Counted from the first letter of the stretch, positions 40,368-49,530 are shown. The stretch is 64,000 nt of DNA from RYN-230 sp963713815 (GCA_963713815.1 CAVQNH010000025.1:121693-185692); one strand, 5' to 3'. The notes: generated by a model from the sequence alone, not told the origin. Numbers and translations: made by a program.

Positions 40368-41393
40368 ATGCACGTCCGGATGAACATGCTGGTCGGCGAC
40401 CCAGGCCGGATGGACGAGGCGACCCGTTACCTCGAGGGAAGCATCCGCCCGCATGTGGAAGCTCAGCCCGGCAACCGGGGGATGGCCGTCCTCACCAACG
40501 CCGACCTGGGAGTCTGCCTGGTCGCGTCGTACTGGGAAACGGCTGACGCGATGGCCGCGAGCGAGCAGGCCGTTGAGGTCCCGCGCAAAGAGCTGACCGA
40601 ACTGGTCAGCGGCACCGTGACGGTCGAGCACTATGAGGCGGCCGTCTTCGTCCGCCACAGCTGGCCACCGGCCGGGGCCGGGGTGCGGATGACCCGGATC
40701 GACGCTGACCCGGCCCACGTGGCCGCGGCCATCGCGGAATTCCGGAAGACTGGCGTGCCCGCGCTGATGCAGATGCCGGGCCTGTGCAGCACGCAGTTCC
40801 TGGTCAACCGGGTAACGGGGAACTGCGTCGCGGTGACCGCGTGGCAGGACCGCGACGCCATGGCGGCTGGCCGTTCCGTGGTGGCGACCCTGCGCGCCGA
40901 CCTGACCGCGGTGACGCACACCCGGGTCCGGATGGTCGAGGAGTTCACGCTGATGTTCTCCTCCGTGCGCCACGGCGACGCCCGGAGCCTCATCGAGCGC
41001 GACATCGAGCTGTGGAACGCCCGGGACCGGGCGGGCTGGCTGGGCCTCGCCGACCTGCACCGGCTGGAGTTGCGCGCGCCGGGCGGGATGGAACTGCGCG
41101 GGCAGGAGGCCGCTGACACAATCTGGATCATGTGGCACGAAGCGTTCCCGGACAACCGGCTGGAGATCGTAACCATCCATGCCGACGACCGGGGCGGGGT
41201 GCACGAGGGCCGGTTCGTCGGCACGCACACCGGTACCCTGCGCACCCCGGCCGGCGAGATCGCTCCCACCGGCCGGATCGTGGACGTGCCATTCTGCGGC
41301 GTCTATGAGATCGACAACGGCAAGATCACCAGTACCCACCTGTACTTCGACCAGGCCGAACTTCTGGCCAAGCTCGGCCTGGCTCCGGCCTAG
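40368..41393 (+). CDS. tandem dimeric-barrel (ABM-like) plus SnoaL-like domain protein
   Basis: A 341-residue three-domain protein. Residues about 1-95 and 105-205 are two related ferredoxin-like alpha/beta barrel (ABM-type) domains. Each has the pattern of an N-terminal strand, a helix and a W-(E/Q)-x-x-D-A-M-A helix: ASYWETADAMAASEQAVEV and VTAWQDRDAMAAGRSVVATL. Residues about 210-338 are SnoaL/NTF2-like (ERDIELWNARDRAGWLGLAD, FCGVYEIDNGKITSTHLYFD). ABM domains handle aromatic or haem-type small molecules, and SnoaL-like domains are polyketide cyclases or general ligand binders. The combination suggests a metabolite-binding or cyclising enzyme of unknown substrate. AAGGAG precedes ATG 40368. 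The TetR-fusion gene is divergent and may regulate it. Confidence 0.82.
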   Translation: MHVRMNMLVGDPGRMDEATRYLEGSIRPHVEAQPGNRGMAVLTNADLGVCLVASYWETADAMAASEQAVEVPRKELTELVSGTVTVEHYEAAVFVRHSWPPAGAGVRMTRIDADPAHVAAAIAEFRKTGVPALMQMPGLCSTQFLVNRVTGNCVAVTAWQDRDAMAAGRSVVATLRADLTAVTHTRVRMVEEFTLMFSSVRHGDARSLIERDIELWNARDRAGWLGLADLHRLELRAPGGMELRGQEAADTIWIMWHEAFPDNRLEIVTIHADDRGGVHEGRFVGTHTGTLRTPAGEIAPTGRIVDVPFCGVYEIDNGKITSTHLYFDQAELLAKLGLAPA

Positions 41394-41474
41394 CCCCCGG
41401 CGCCCGGGCAGGCCGCCGGCACCCCGGGTGACCGGCCAGCACCCGGGGAGGACCGCACCGGGCAGGATGGGGCC

Positions 41475-41975
41475 GTGAAGGTGATCGTGCTGTCCGACAC
41501 GCACGCGCCGCGCCGCTGGCGGTCCTGCCCGCCGGCGGTAGCCGAGCAGTTGCGCGGTGCGGACCTCATCCTGCACGCGGGCGACGTATGCACCGCCGGC
41601 GTCCTGGACGAGCTGGCCGGCTTCGCCCCGGTCTGGGCCGTCCGGGGCAACAACGACGGCCCGGACGTGGCCGCCTGGGGCGCGCCGGACACGCTGGAGC
41701 TGGAGCTGGACGGGCTCCCGGTGGCGATGATCCACGACGCGGGCCCGGCCTCCGGGCGCCCGGCCCGGATGCGCCGCCGCTTCCCCGCCGCGGCGCTGGT
41801 CGTCTTCGGCCACTCGCACATCCCGCTCGACCACACCGGGGATGGGCAGCGGATCTTCAATCCCGGCTCGCCCACCGACCGCCGCCGCCAGCCGCAGGGC
41901 ACCCTCGGGGTCCTGGACGTCCGGGACGGCCAGCTCGTCTGCGCCCGGATCGTCCCGGTCACCCCCGCACCGTGA
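41475..41975 (+). CDS. YfcE/MJ0936-type metallophosphoesterase
   Basis: A 166-residue calcineurin-like phosphodiesterase with every metal-site motif: VLSDTHAPRRW (D-x-H), LHAGDVCTAG (GD), VRGNNDGPD (GN-N/H-D), MIHDAG, FGHSHIPLDH (GHSH) and NPGSPTDRR. Members hydrolyse phosphodiesters, often cyclic nucleotides, with two divalent metals. The 'NN' in GNND and the short length are normal for the YfcE group. GTG 41475 yields the canonical MKVIVLSDTH start. It is convergent with an MmcQ/YjbR gene. No physiological substrate can be inferred from the context. Confidence 0.92.
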   Translation: MKVIVLSDTHAPRRWRSCPPAVAEQLRGADLILHAGDVCTAGVLDELAGFAPVWAVRGNNDGPDVAAWGAPDTLELELDGLPVAMIHDAGPASGRPARMRRRFPAAALVVFGHSHIPLDHTGDGQRIFNPGSPTDRRRQPQGTLGVLDVRDGQLVCARIVPVTPAP

Positions 41976-41994
41976 CGGGCCCGGGCGCTACCAG

Positions 41995-42357
41995 CTAGGG
42001 GTCGAGGAGAGCTACCAGCCGGGCAGGGGCGATGACCCGGTAGGCGTCCTGGCACAGCTCGGCGATTTCCGCCCAGTCCGGGTCGCGGTCGAGCCGGACA
42101 CCGATCCAGCCCCGGCCGCCCACGTAGGGCGGCCGGAAGAACCGGTCCGGCTCGGCTGTGGCTAGTTCCTGCTGTGCCCCCGGCGGTCCCGCACACCACA
42201 AATGAGGGAAATCATCGGCGTGATGACCGTGCGCCCACAGGGTCACGAAGCTCTTGCCCCGGACGAACCAGGTGGGCGCCCCGTGGCTGAGCCGTTCGGC
42301 TGCCTCGGGCAGCGCCAGGCAGATCGTCCCCACCCGCTCCGCCAGACCGTCTGTCAT
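41995..42357 (-). CDS. MmcQ/YjbR family protein
   Basis: A 120-residue protein of the MmcQ/YjbR fold, a small DNA-binding-like alpha/beta domain. Conserved family positions appear in ALPEAAERLSHGAPTWFVRG, KSFVTLWAHGHHADDFPHLW and RPPYVGGRGWIGVRLDRDPD, ending with DAYRVIAPARLVALLDP. Members are abundant in actinobacteria, usually monocistronic, and lack a defined biochemical role. Length and start are normal. It is separated from the next minus-strand gene by 80 bp. Confidence 0.9.
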   Translation of the reverse strand: MTDGLAERVGTICLALPEAAERLSHGAPTWFVRGKSFVTLWAHGHHADDFPHLWCAGPPGAQQELATAEPDRFFRPPYVGGRGWIGVRLDRDPDWAEIAELCQDAYRVIAPARLVALLDP

Positions 42358-42437
42358 CTCATCCCCCCGCCGGGCCAGCCCAGATCCCGTCAGGGTACCG
42401 ACGGCGCGGCTGCCGCGCCCGGCGTGAACCGGCTAGT

Positions 42438-43070
42438 TCACGGCCGGCGGCCCAGCTCGGCGACTCCCTCACCGGTGAGGTCAGGGTGAACGTCCTTGCG
42501 TCCGGTCATGGCCAGGATCAGGGAGAGCAGCGGGCCCGAGACCTCCGGGCCATCGCCGTGGACCCACTCGGTGTCGGTGGCCCGCAGCCGCAGCCCGGTG
42601 ATCCGCCGTTTCGACCCGATCAGGAGGTTGGAGTTCTTCCAGCTGTCGGCCACGGCCACCAGTGCCTCTTCCGGCGGCTGGTGTTTCAGGCCCAGGGGCC
42701 GGCGGATGTCCTCGCCGTGCACGACGATCTCGCCCAGCATGGCCATGACGGGAGCAGGCGGGTGGTTCGTGGTCGACGTCCGGGCGCGCAGGCGGCGGAC
42801 CAGCTCATCCGGGCCGACGACCGCCAGCCGCCTGGCTCCCCGGTCAGTGAAGACGTTGAACCTGAATCCGGCCGAGGCCAGCTCCTTGTAGAAGTTCGGC
42901 GGGGTCTGCTCGGCGGCGGCCACGATGTGCCCGGCCGTGTCCTGGACCGACCAGCCCTGGCACCAGGACTGAGCCGCCCACTGACCCGGTGACATGGCGG
43001 TCCAGGTCTCCGCCATCTGCCGCCGTTCCGCATGGATGTGCTTCCAGGTGTCCGCAGCTTTCATGGCCAT
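42438..43070 (-). CDS. maleylpyruvate isomerase-family, mycothiol-dependent-type protein
   Basis: A 210-residue DinB/MDMPI-fold protein. Its helical N-terminal domain contains MSPGQWAAQSWCQGWSVQDT followed by AGHIVAAAEQTPPNFYKELA, where the His of GHI is one of three metal-binding residues, and EIVVHGEDIRRPLGLKHQPP supplies a second. The C-terminal portion (RRITGLRLRATDTEWVHGDG, LLSLILAMTGRKD) is the usual small alpha/beta domain. Relatives use mycothiol in isomerisation or detoxification, but the substrate here is unknown. ATG 43070 (MAMKAADTW) is supported by GAGGGGG upstream; ATG 43064 is possible. Confidence 0.88.
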   Translation of the reverse strand: MAMKAADTWKHIHAERRQMAETWTAMSPGQWAAQSWCQGWSVQDTAGHIVAAAEQTPPNFYKELASAGFRFNVFTDRGARRLAVVGPDELVRRLRARTSTTNHPPAPVMAMLGEIVVHGEDIRRPLGLKHQPPEEALVAVADSWKNSNLLIGSKRRITGLRLRATDTEWVHGDGPEVSGPLLSLILAMTGRKDVHPDLTGEGVAELGRRP

Positions 43071-43195
43071 CCCCCTCGGTCGAACGGCGGGGCCGGGCAG
43101 GCCGGCCAGCCGTGGTGGCAACTCGTTGTACACCTGATACGACGAACGGGGAGCACCGGAATCGACAGCGGGGCGGGCGGGACCGGTCCGGCGGG

Positions 43196-44764
43196 TCAGC
43201 CCGGGTCGCGGTCCAGGGGGCGCAGCAGCGGGAAGATCTGGCAGTCCCGGACGCTCTTGTCCATGAAGAACGCGAACACCCGCTCGCTCAGCCCGAACCC
43301 GCAGGCCGGCGGCATGCCGTACTCGAGTGCCTCGACGAACTCGGGGTCGGGCATCTGGGCCTCCGCGTCCCCGGCCTCCCGCATCCGCCGCTGCTCCTCG
43401 AACCGCCGGGCCTGCTCCAGCGGGTCATTCAGCTCGCTGTAGCCGTTACCCAGCTCGCTCCCGGCCACGATGACATGGAACCGTTCCACGATGCCGGGAC
43501 GGTCCGGCCGGCCCTTGGCCAGCGGCGAGACCTCCAGCGGCTCGTTGATCAGGAACCCCGGCCCGGCCAGGCTGCGCCGGCAGTGCTTCCACAGCGCGTC
43601 CATGGCCCGCGGCCGGTTCAGGCCGTTGCGGTCCACCACGATGCCGAGATCGTCGATGAGGCTGACCAGCTTGTCCAGGGAGGCGGACTCGACGTCCACG
43701 CCGAGGATCTGGCTGATCGTCTCGTAGTAGTCGTAACGCGCCCAGTCCTGGCCCAGGTCGACCTGGTACTCCCGGCCGTTGCGGTGCAGGGTGAAGGACA
43801 AGGTCCCGAAGGTCTCGCTGATCACGTGCCGGAACAGCTCCTCGACCAGCCGCATCCCGGTCTCGTAGTTGGCGTACGCCCAGTAGAACTCCATCTGGTC
43901 GTAGTCGTTGAGGTGCTCGCGGCTCTGGTTCTCGTTGCGGAACTGGCGGCCGATCTCGAAGGTGCGCTCCAGGCCGCCGACCAGCAGCCGCTTCTGCCAC
44001 AGCTCGCCCATGGAGATCCGCAGGCAGACCTCGGTGTCCAGGTAGTTGTGGTGCGCGACGAAGGGGCGGGCGTCCGCGCCGCCGGTGGTCAGCTCCAGCG
44101 CCGGGGTCTGCACCTCGGTGAAGTCGCGGTCCTCCAGGAACCGCCGCATGGACCGCCAGAAGCGGGCCTTGGCGTAGATCATCTCCTGGATCTCACGGTG
44201 CAGCAGGATGTCCAGGTACCGCTTGCGGAGCAGGACTTCCTCGTTGGTCAGGCCCGAGTGCTTGTCCGGCAGCGGCCGCAGGGACTTGGCGAGGATCGTC
44301 ACCTTGCGTGCCCCGACCGAGAGCTCGCCGGTCTTGGTCTGCAGCCGGTAACCCTCGATCGCCACGAAATCGCCCATGTCGAGCAGCTTCGTGAGGGCCT
44401 TGTAGCCCGGGACGTGATCTTCGGGCAGCTCCCGCCGGGAGATCATGAACTGCATCTCGCCGGTCTCGTCGTGCAGCTGCCCGAACGTGAGGTTGCCCAT
44501 CGGGCGCAGCAGCATGATCCGCCCGGCGATGGTGGCGGGCTCACCGTCGGCGATCTCGCGGGCGCGGGCGATGCTGACCCGGTCCACCGCGTCGGGCGGG
44601 TACGGGTCGATGCCCTGCTCGCGGAGCTGGTGAACCTTGCCGATCCGCTGCTGCCGGATCTCGCCCAGCACGTCGGCCCGGCTGGCCGGGGTGCCCGGTC
44701 CGCCAGACTCAGCGTCCGCCGCCGGGCTGCTGGTCGCGCTGCTCGTGCTGTCCTCGCCTGACAC
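43196..44764 (-). CDS. lysS: class II lysyl-tRNA synthetase, divergent type
   Basis: A 522-residue class II aminoacyl-tRNA synthetase. It charges tRNA-Lys with lysine. The N-terminal OB-fold anticodon-binding domain covers about residues 75-175 (ATIAGRIMLLRPMGNLTFGQ). Motif 1 is near FLEDRDFTEVQTPALELTTG, motif 2 is RTFEIGRQFRNENQSREHLN, and the Lys-specific region is DYDQMEFYWAYANYETG. Motif 3 is unusual: PPACGFGLSERVFAFF rather than the usual GIGIDR-type sequence, with an RDCQIFPLL end. The overall architecture is intact, so it is probably active. The pattern recalls LysRS from distant bacterial lineages (from memory), hinting at a transferred or second enzyme. Confidence 0.92.
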   Translation of the reverse strand: MSGEDSTSSATSSPAADAESGGPGTPASRADVLGEIRQQRIGKVHQLREQGIDPYPPDAVDRVSIARAREIADGEPATIAGRIMLLRPMGNLTFGQLHDETGEMQFMISRRELPEDHVPGYKALTKLLDMGDFVAIEGYRLQTKTGELSVGARKVTILAKSLRPLPDKHSGLTNEEVLLRKRYLDILLHREIQEMIYAKARFWRSMRRFLEDRDFTEVQTPALELTTGGADARPFVAHHNYLDTEVCLRISMGELWQKRLLVGGLERTFEIGRQFRNENQSREHLNDYDQMEFYWAYANYETGMRLVEELFRHVISETFGTLSFTLHRNGREYQVDLGQDWARYDYYETISQILGVDVESASLDKLVSLIDDLGIVVDRNGLNRPRAMDALWKHCRRSLAGPGFLINEPLEVSPLAKGRPDRPGIVERFHVIVAGSELGNGYSELNDPLEQARRFEEQRRMREAGDAEAQMPDPEFVEALEYGMPPACGFGLSERVFAFFMDKSVRDCQIFPLLRPLDRDPG

Positions 44765-44877
44765 TGCGTGCTGGCCCCTTCAAACGTCCGTGGATTGCGG
44801 TGCCCCCGCCGGGCGTGACACCCGACGGACAAGTATCCCGTACCGGGGAACCCGGCGACGCGGGGCAGGATGGGAGC

Positions 44878-45330
44878 ATGAGGCTGGAGGTAGCCGACGC
44901 ACGGCGGCGGTTCGCTGGCGTCCGGGTGGCCCGGCTGGCCACGGTCAGCCCGGATGGCCGCCCGCACGTCGTGCCGTTCACCTTCGCCCTCGGCAGCCGC
45001 GCCCGCGGGGCGGGTTCCGGCCCGGAGGACCACATCTACAGCGCGGTGGACGCCAAGCCGAAGAGCACCAACGACCTGCGGCGGTTGCGGAACATCAGGG
45101 CCAATCCACGGGTCGCCGTGCTGGCCGATCACTACGAGGACGACTGGGACGGGCTGTGGTGGGTCCGGGCGGACGGCCAGGCGGCCATCCTGGACGACCC
45201 CGTCACGATGGCCCCGGCCCTCGCGCTGCTGGCCGGGCGCTACCCCCAGTACCGCGAGCATCCTCCGGGCGGCCCGGTGATCAGCATCCACGTCGATCGC
45301 TGGACCGGCTGGACGGCCCGGCTCTCATGA
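44878..45330 (+). CDS. PPOX-class F420-dependent oxidoreductase
   Basis: A 150-residue split-barrel flavin/deazaflavin oxidoreductase of the pyridoxamine-phosphate-oxidase fold. Family features are AGVRVARLATVSPDGRPHVV (first strands), FTFALG, IYSAVDAKPKSTNDLRRLRN (a Lys/Ser pair contacting the cofactor phosphate), NPRVAVLADHYEDDWDGLWW and VRADGQAAIL. Members use F420 or bind haem or biliverdin. ATG 44878 is the first conserved start. It is divergent from lysS with a spacer of about 113 bp and overlaps the end of the opposing TMEM175-type gene by 6 bp. Confidence 0.9.
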   Translation: MRLEVADARRRFAGVRVARLATVSPDGRPHVVPFTFALGSRARGAGSGPEDHIYSAVDAKPKSTNDLRRLRNIRANPRVAVLADHYEDDWDGLWWVRADGQAAILDDPVTMAPALALLAGRYPQYREHPPGGPVISIHVDRWTGWTARLS

Positions 45331-45978
45331 TCGCGTATGGGCCGCGGTGCCGGGGTGCTGCCGGTCGCGGAGGCGATGCACGATCCGCACCAGCAACGGG
45401 ATCACGATCCAGAGCACCCAGGCGTAGCTCGTGGCGAAGAAGAGCGGGATGGAGATCCCGAAGCCGAGCGCCAGGCTGTAGGACCGCCAGCTCATGCTGG
45501 TCAGCGTCGAGGACGTCACGCCTGGCGCCAGCTGGTGTGAGGCCATGTGGCGCAGGATGACGATCATGATCACCGACGTCAGCGATTGCACCAGCGCGTA
45601 GAAGCCCCACCGCACGGCGTGCACCCCGAAGTCCTCGTTCGAGCCCACGGTGAGCAGCCTGGTCGCGAACGGGGTGATCACGATCATCAGCAGCCAGGCC
45701 ATGTTGAGCGTGCGCAGCCGCCGGTCCATCCGCCGGGTGTAGCGGAAGGCGTCGTGATGATCGCCCCACGCCGCGGCGATGGCGCCGAAGCTGACCAGGA
45801 AGGCCAGGTAACGGTCCTCGTTGTTCTGGACTGAGACCCAGAACGCGCTCAGGGTGTGCCCGGCCGGCACGGGCAGGTCGATGGCGAGCAACGTGATCGC
45901 GATGGCGACCACGGCGTCGGAGAAGAAGATGAGCCGCTCTACCCCGCGTGACGTGAGCTCCTGATCGTCCTCGGCCAT
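45325..45978 (-). CDS. TMEM175-family (DUF1211) potassium channel-like membrane protein
   Basis: A 217-residue six-helix membrane protein. The signature FFSDAVVAIAITLLAIDLPV on the first helix is the TMEM175/DUF1211 pore motif (FSD...A.AITLL). Further segments include YLAFLVSFGAIAAAWGDHHD, RTLNMAWLLMIVITPFATRL, LVQSLTSVIMIVILRH and YSLALGFGISIPLFFATSYA. Bacterial members form tetrameric potassium-selective channels. The length is normal for one repeat. It is a lone gene, convergent with the PPOX-type gene, and its start at 45978 follows a modest GAGG-like site. Confidence 0.88.
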   Translation of the reverse strand: MAEDDQELTSRGVERLIFFSDAVVAIAITLLAIDLPVPAGHTLSAFWVSVQNNEDRYLAFLVSFGAIAAAWGDHHDAFRYTRRMDRRLRTLNMAWLLMIVITPFATRLLTVGSNEDFGVHAVRWGFYALVQSLTSVIMIVILRHMASHQLAPGVTSSTLTSMSWRSYSLALGFGISIPLFFATSYAWVLWIVIPLLVRIVHRLRDRQHPGTAAHTRS

Positions 45979-46156
45979 CAGCCGGTCGTCTCCCGCACCC
46001 CGGCGCCAGCCCCCCGCGACCCGCCCGGCCCCGCATCCCCGTCTCTCACGCGCATACCCGCCCCTGACCGGCTGATGACTGTGCGCCGACGTTACTAGAC
46101 CGGCGTGCGCCGCGCGGCGGTCACCGGCTCCCGGCGCGGCCCAGGCAACCTGGTGG

Positions 46157-46894
46157 ATGGATCAGGTCAATTTCTGGTCCAGGATCCGCATATGCACCCC
46201 GGGCCAGGAACTCCTCCCCACGGCGCTCCCGTTCGTGAGGCGGAGGAAAGGCCTGGGTGCTCGAACCGCAGAGCAATGCCGGATCTCCCTGCAGTGCCTC
46301 AACCAGGTGCGCGGCCCGCAGGACCTGACCTACCTGGGCCTGGATCTGCCGGCCAGGATCACCCACCGGTTCCGGGTCCAGCCGCCCGGCCCGGCGTGGG
46401 GCGTCGCCGGGTACTCCGAGGGCGGGTTCTGTGCCGCGAACATGGCCCTGCGCCTCCGCGGCCGGTACGGGTTCGCCGGGGTGCTCAGCGGCTACTTCAG
46501 GCCCGCCAGCAACCAGCTGGGGCACCCGGCCCGGCCGGTCAGCCCGTTCGGCCGCGATCTCGCGCTGCGGGAACAGAACACCCCGCTCACGGCCCTGCGC
46601 AAGCTCCCCGCGGGCGCGCTCATCCCGCAGTTCTGGCTGGGCGCGGGCACCGGCAACGCCCAGGACGCCGCGGCCGCCGAGCTCTTCTGGCGCGAGCTCG
46701 CGCCCCGGCAGCCGGGCGCGCCGCTGATCCTGACCCCGGGCGGCGGCCACGACATGATCACCTGGCGGGCGGAGATCCCGCTGATGCTCCGGTGGATGAC
46801 CCCGCGGCTGGCGCGGGCCGCCCAGCGGGAGGCCGGGCCGTCGAGGAGGCTGGCGCTAGCCGCGAGGCGACCCGCCGGTAAACAACCCGCCTGA
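46157..46894 (+). pseudogene. N-terminally truncated esterase-family alpha/beta hydrolase
   Basis: The recognisable esterase sequence begins only at about residue 50 (RGPQDLTYLGLDLPARITHR). It includes the nucleophile elbow GVAGYSEGGFCAANMALRLR and, near the C-terminus, TPGGGHDMITWRAEIPLMLR with the His of the triad. The N-terminal membrane/first-domain half of these proteins is absent, and the first residues before about 46270 look unconserved. It therefore appears to be a 3' remnant of a secreted esterase gene. A complete gene with a frameshift upstream of 46157 cannot be ruled out, but no matching piece is seen in the preceding 180 bp. Confidence 0.55.
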
Positions 46895-46899
46895 GCCGC

Positions 46900-48261
46900 T
46901 CAGACGCCAGCCGGGAGGCCGCTGAGCGCGTCCTGCAGGGCCTGGGCGGGCAGGTCGAAGTCGGTGACCTGGCCGGCCAGGAAGCTCTCGTACGCGGTCA
47001 GGTCCAGCAGGCCGTGGCCGCACAGCGCGGTCAGGATGACCTTCTCCTCGCCGGTCTCCTTGCAGCGCAGCGCCTCCTCGATGCAGGAAGCGAGCGCGTG
47101 GGTGGGCTCCGGCGCAGGGACGATGCCCTCGGCCCGGGCGAAACGCAGGCCCGCCGCGAAGCATTCCGACTGCGGCTTGGCCACCGCCTCGAACAGTCCC
47201 AGCTCGTACATGTGCGACAGCAGCGGCGACATGCCGTGGTAGCGCAGCCCGCCCGCGTGGATCGGGTCGGGCACGAAGTCGTGCCCCAGCGTGTGCATCT
47301 TCAGCAGCGGCGTGAAGCCCGCCGTGTCCCCGAAGTCGTAGGCGTACACGCCCCGCGTGAAGGAGGGGCACGCGGCCGGCTCGACCGCGCGCAGCACGGG
47401 GTTCATCCGCCCGGCCAGCTTCTCCCGCAGGAACGGGAAGACCAGCCCGGAGAAGTTGGAGCCACCCCCGGTGCAGCCGATGATCAGGTCGGGCACGTCA
47501 CCGGCCTGCTCCATCTGCTTGATGGCCTCCTCGCCGATCACGGTCTGGTGCAGCAGCACATGGTTCAGCACGCTGCCCAGGGCATACCGGGCCGACGGGT
47601 CGCTGGCGGCGACCTCCACGGCCTCGCTGATCGCGATGCCCAGGCTGCCCGGGGAGTCCGGGTCGGAGGCCAGGATCGCCTTGCCCGACTGGGTCAGGTC
47701 CGACGGACTCGGGTGCACGGTGGCCCCGTAGGTCTCCATCAGCAGCCTGCGGTACGGCTTCTGGTCGTAGGACGCGCGGACCTGCCAGACCTCGCACTGC
47801 AGGCCGAACACGGCCGAGGCGAAGGCCAGGGCGCTGCCCCACTGGCCGGCCCCGGTCTCGGTGATCAGCCGGGACACCCCCTCGGCCGCGTTGTAATACG
47901 CCTGCGGGACCGCGGTGTTGGGCTTGTGCGAGCCGGCCGGGCTGCCGCCCTCGTACTTGTAGTAGATCCGGGCCGGGGTGCCCAGCTCCTTCTCCAGCCG
48001 CCGGGCGCGCAGCAGCGGGGTCGGCCGCCACAGCCGGTACACGTCGCGGACGTCCTCGGGGATCGGGATATACCGTTCCGCGGACACCTCCTGGCCGATC
48101 AGCGCGGCCGGGAACAGCGGGGCGAGATCGTCCGGCCCGACCGGCTCGCGGGTCCCGGGGTGCAGCGGCGGCGGCGGGGGAGAGGGCAGGTCAGCTACCA
48201 CGTTGTACCAATGCTGGGCCAGCTCGGACTCATCGAGCAGATATTTGACCTGACGGTCCAT
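46900..48261 (-). CDS. TrpB2-type tryptophan synthase beta-like enzyme (PLP-dependent)
   Basis: A 453-residue PLP enzyme of the TrpB2 class, condensing indole with serine or acting on related substrates. Markers are EDVRDVYRLWRPTPLLRARR, the PLP-lysine loop EGGSPAGSHKPNTAVPQAYY, TETGAGQWGSALAFASAVFG, the phosphate-binding GCTGGGSNFSGLVFPFL and CIEEALRCKETGEEKVILTA. TrpB2 proteins are longer at the N-terminus than canonical TrpB and often function without TrpA; no trpA is next to it here. ATG 48261 has GGAGGG upstream. Salvage of indole is the usual proposal. The spacer upstream (48262-48528) contains a direct repeat of GCGGCCGTGCCTAA (about 48332-48360) and an AT-rich patch near 48360-48420. 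Confidence 0.92.
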   Translation of the reverse strand: MDRQVKYLLDESELAQHWYNVVADLPSPPPPPLHPGTREPVGPDDLAPLFPAALIGQEVSAERYIPIPEDVRDVYRLWRPTPLLRARRLEKELGTPARIYYKYEGGSPAGSHKPNTAVPQAYYNAAEGVSRLITETGAGQWGSALAFASAVFGLQCEVWQVRASYDQKPYRRLLMETYGATVHPSPSDLTQSGKAILASDPDSPGSLGIAISEAVEVAASDPSARYALGSVLNHVLLHQTVIGEEAIKQMEQAGDVPDLIIGCTGGGSNFSGLVFPFLREKLAGRMNPVLRAVEPAACPSFTRGVYAYDFGDTAGFTPLLKMHTLGHDFVPDPIHAGGLRYHGMSPLLSHMYELGLFEAVAKPQSECFAAGLRFARAEGIVPAPEPTHALASCIEEALRCKETGEEKVILTALCGHGLLDLTAYESFLAGQVTDFDLPAQALQDALSGLPAGV

Positions 48262-48528
48262 GTGTCCCTCCGGTACCGCTGGGCGCCGTGCCCGGCGCGG
48301 GCTCGTTCACCGTGAATTATCTGGCGGACTGCGCGGCCGTGCCTAAGCGGCCGTGCCTAATATGAGGATTATCGGGCAAAAATTGCACAGAAGATCACAA
48401 AGCCCCATCACGGATCTTGATCGCACCAGCCCGTCAGCCCGGCTGACGAACCCCCGGCCCCCCGGCCGGCGTGTCCGCCCGACCCGCCCAGCGGCCCCGC
48501 CGGAGCCGCACACTGGAAGGCCCCCCGG

Positions 48529-49524
48529 ATGAACCGCCCCCAGCCTGCTCGTCGCCGGATGCCCCGCCCCACCCGGCTGCTGCCCGTCCTGGCGCTGGCC
48601 GCCGCGGTCGCGGTGGCGCTGCCGCTGGCCCTGACCGCGTCCGGTTCGCACCCGGCGAACGCGGCGCAGACCCGCCTGACGGCAGCCACCCCCGACGCGG
48701 ACAGCCCGGCCGGTTTCTACTACGGCACCGACAGCTGGCCGATCGCGATCACCAGCTCACCGCCGTACCGGGAGCCAGTCCTCAGCAGCCGCCCGGTCTA
48801 CGGCGGCTACATCGGCATGGCCGGGAACTGGGCCCGCTGGTCCGGCTGCGGCGGCAACATCGCCTGGTCGTCCGCGGACAGCGCGGCGGCCAACACCAAC
48901 TACACCACGTACGGCAAGGGCATCGGCACCGGCGTCTACTGGTTCATGGGCGGCCCGGGCGTCGACCCGCACTACAACGGGACCACCACCGAGGCGAGCT
49001 CCTGGGGCGCCGCGCAGGCGGCCAAGACGCTGAAGGCCATGGGCAGCCTGAAGGTCACTTACAAGATCGTCTGGCTGGACATCGAACTGCCGGGCATCAA
49101 GCCCGCCCTGGACAACGGCTGGAACAACGTCTACACGTCCCCCTGCAGCGGAAAGATCAAGACGGCCGGGATTGCGGCGGCCGTGGACCGGGCGGAGGTC
49201 AACGGCTACGAGGCCTACCTGACCGCGCACTCCTCCTACCTGCCGGGCGTGTACTCGTCCCCGTCGATCTGGGGTTCCATCTTCGGCACCGGGAGCGCCT
49301 CGAACATTTCCGGCACCTACGAGTGGACGTACACCGACGCCACCAGCAAGCTGTCCAAGCCCCCGGTCAAGTGGTGCGTCCTGGGCACCACCACCTGCGC
49401 CCGGTTCTTCGGCGGGGTGGCCCGCTCCTCCAAGCAGGCCGTGATGTGGCAGTGGTCCGGCGGCGGCGGGGTCACCAACGGAATCGGTGACTTCGACCAG
49501 ATCGACACCAACACGGTCAGGTAG
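48529..49524 (+). CDS. secreted glycosidase-like (GH25/DUF1906-type TIM-barrel) protein
   Basis: A 331-residue exported protein. Residues about 12-45 are a long Sec-type signal (RLLPVLALAAAVAVALPLAL, then PANAAQT cleavage region). The mature part has YYGTDSWPIAITSSPPY, GVYWFMGGPGVDPHYNGTTT, the buried strand VTYKIVWLDIELPG with an acidic pair, and VMWQWSGGGGVTNGIGDFDQ. This is the layout of lysozyme-like TIM barrels that use D-x-E at the barrel end, but I could not assign a substrate. Cell-wall or exopolysaccharide turnover is possible. The AGG-type site before ATG 48529 supports the start. Confidence 0.75.
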   Translation: MNRPQPARRRMPRPTRLLPVLALAAAVAVALPLALTASGSHPANAAQTRLTAATPDADSPAGFYYGTDSWPIAITSSPPYREPVLSSRPVYGGYIGMAGNWARWSGCGGNIAWSSADSAAANTNYTTYGKGIGTGVYWFMGGPGVDPHYNGTTTEASSWGAAQAAKTLKAMGSLKVTYKIVWLDIELPGIKPALDNGWNNVYTSPCSGKIKTAGIAAAVDRAEVNGYEAYLTAHSSYLPGVYSSPSIWGSIFGTGSASNISGTYEWTYTDATSKLSKPPVKWCVLGTTTCARFFGGVARSSKQAVMWQWSGGGGVTNGIGDFDQIDTNTVR

Positions 49525-49530
49525 CCCGGG

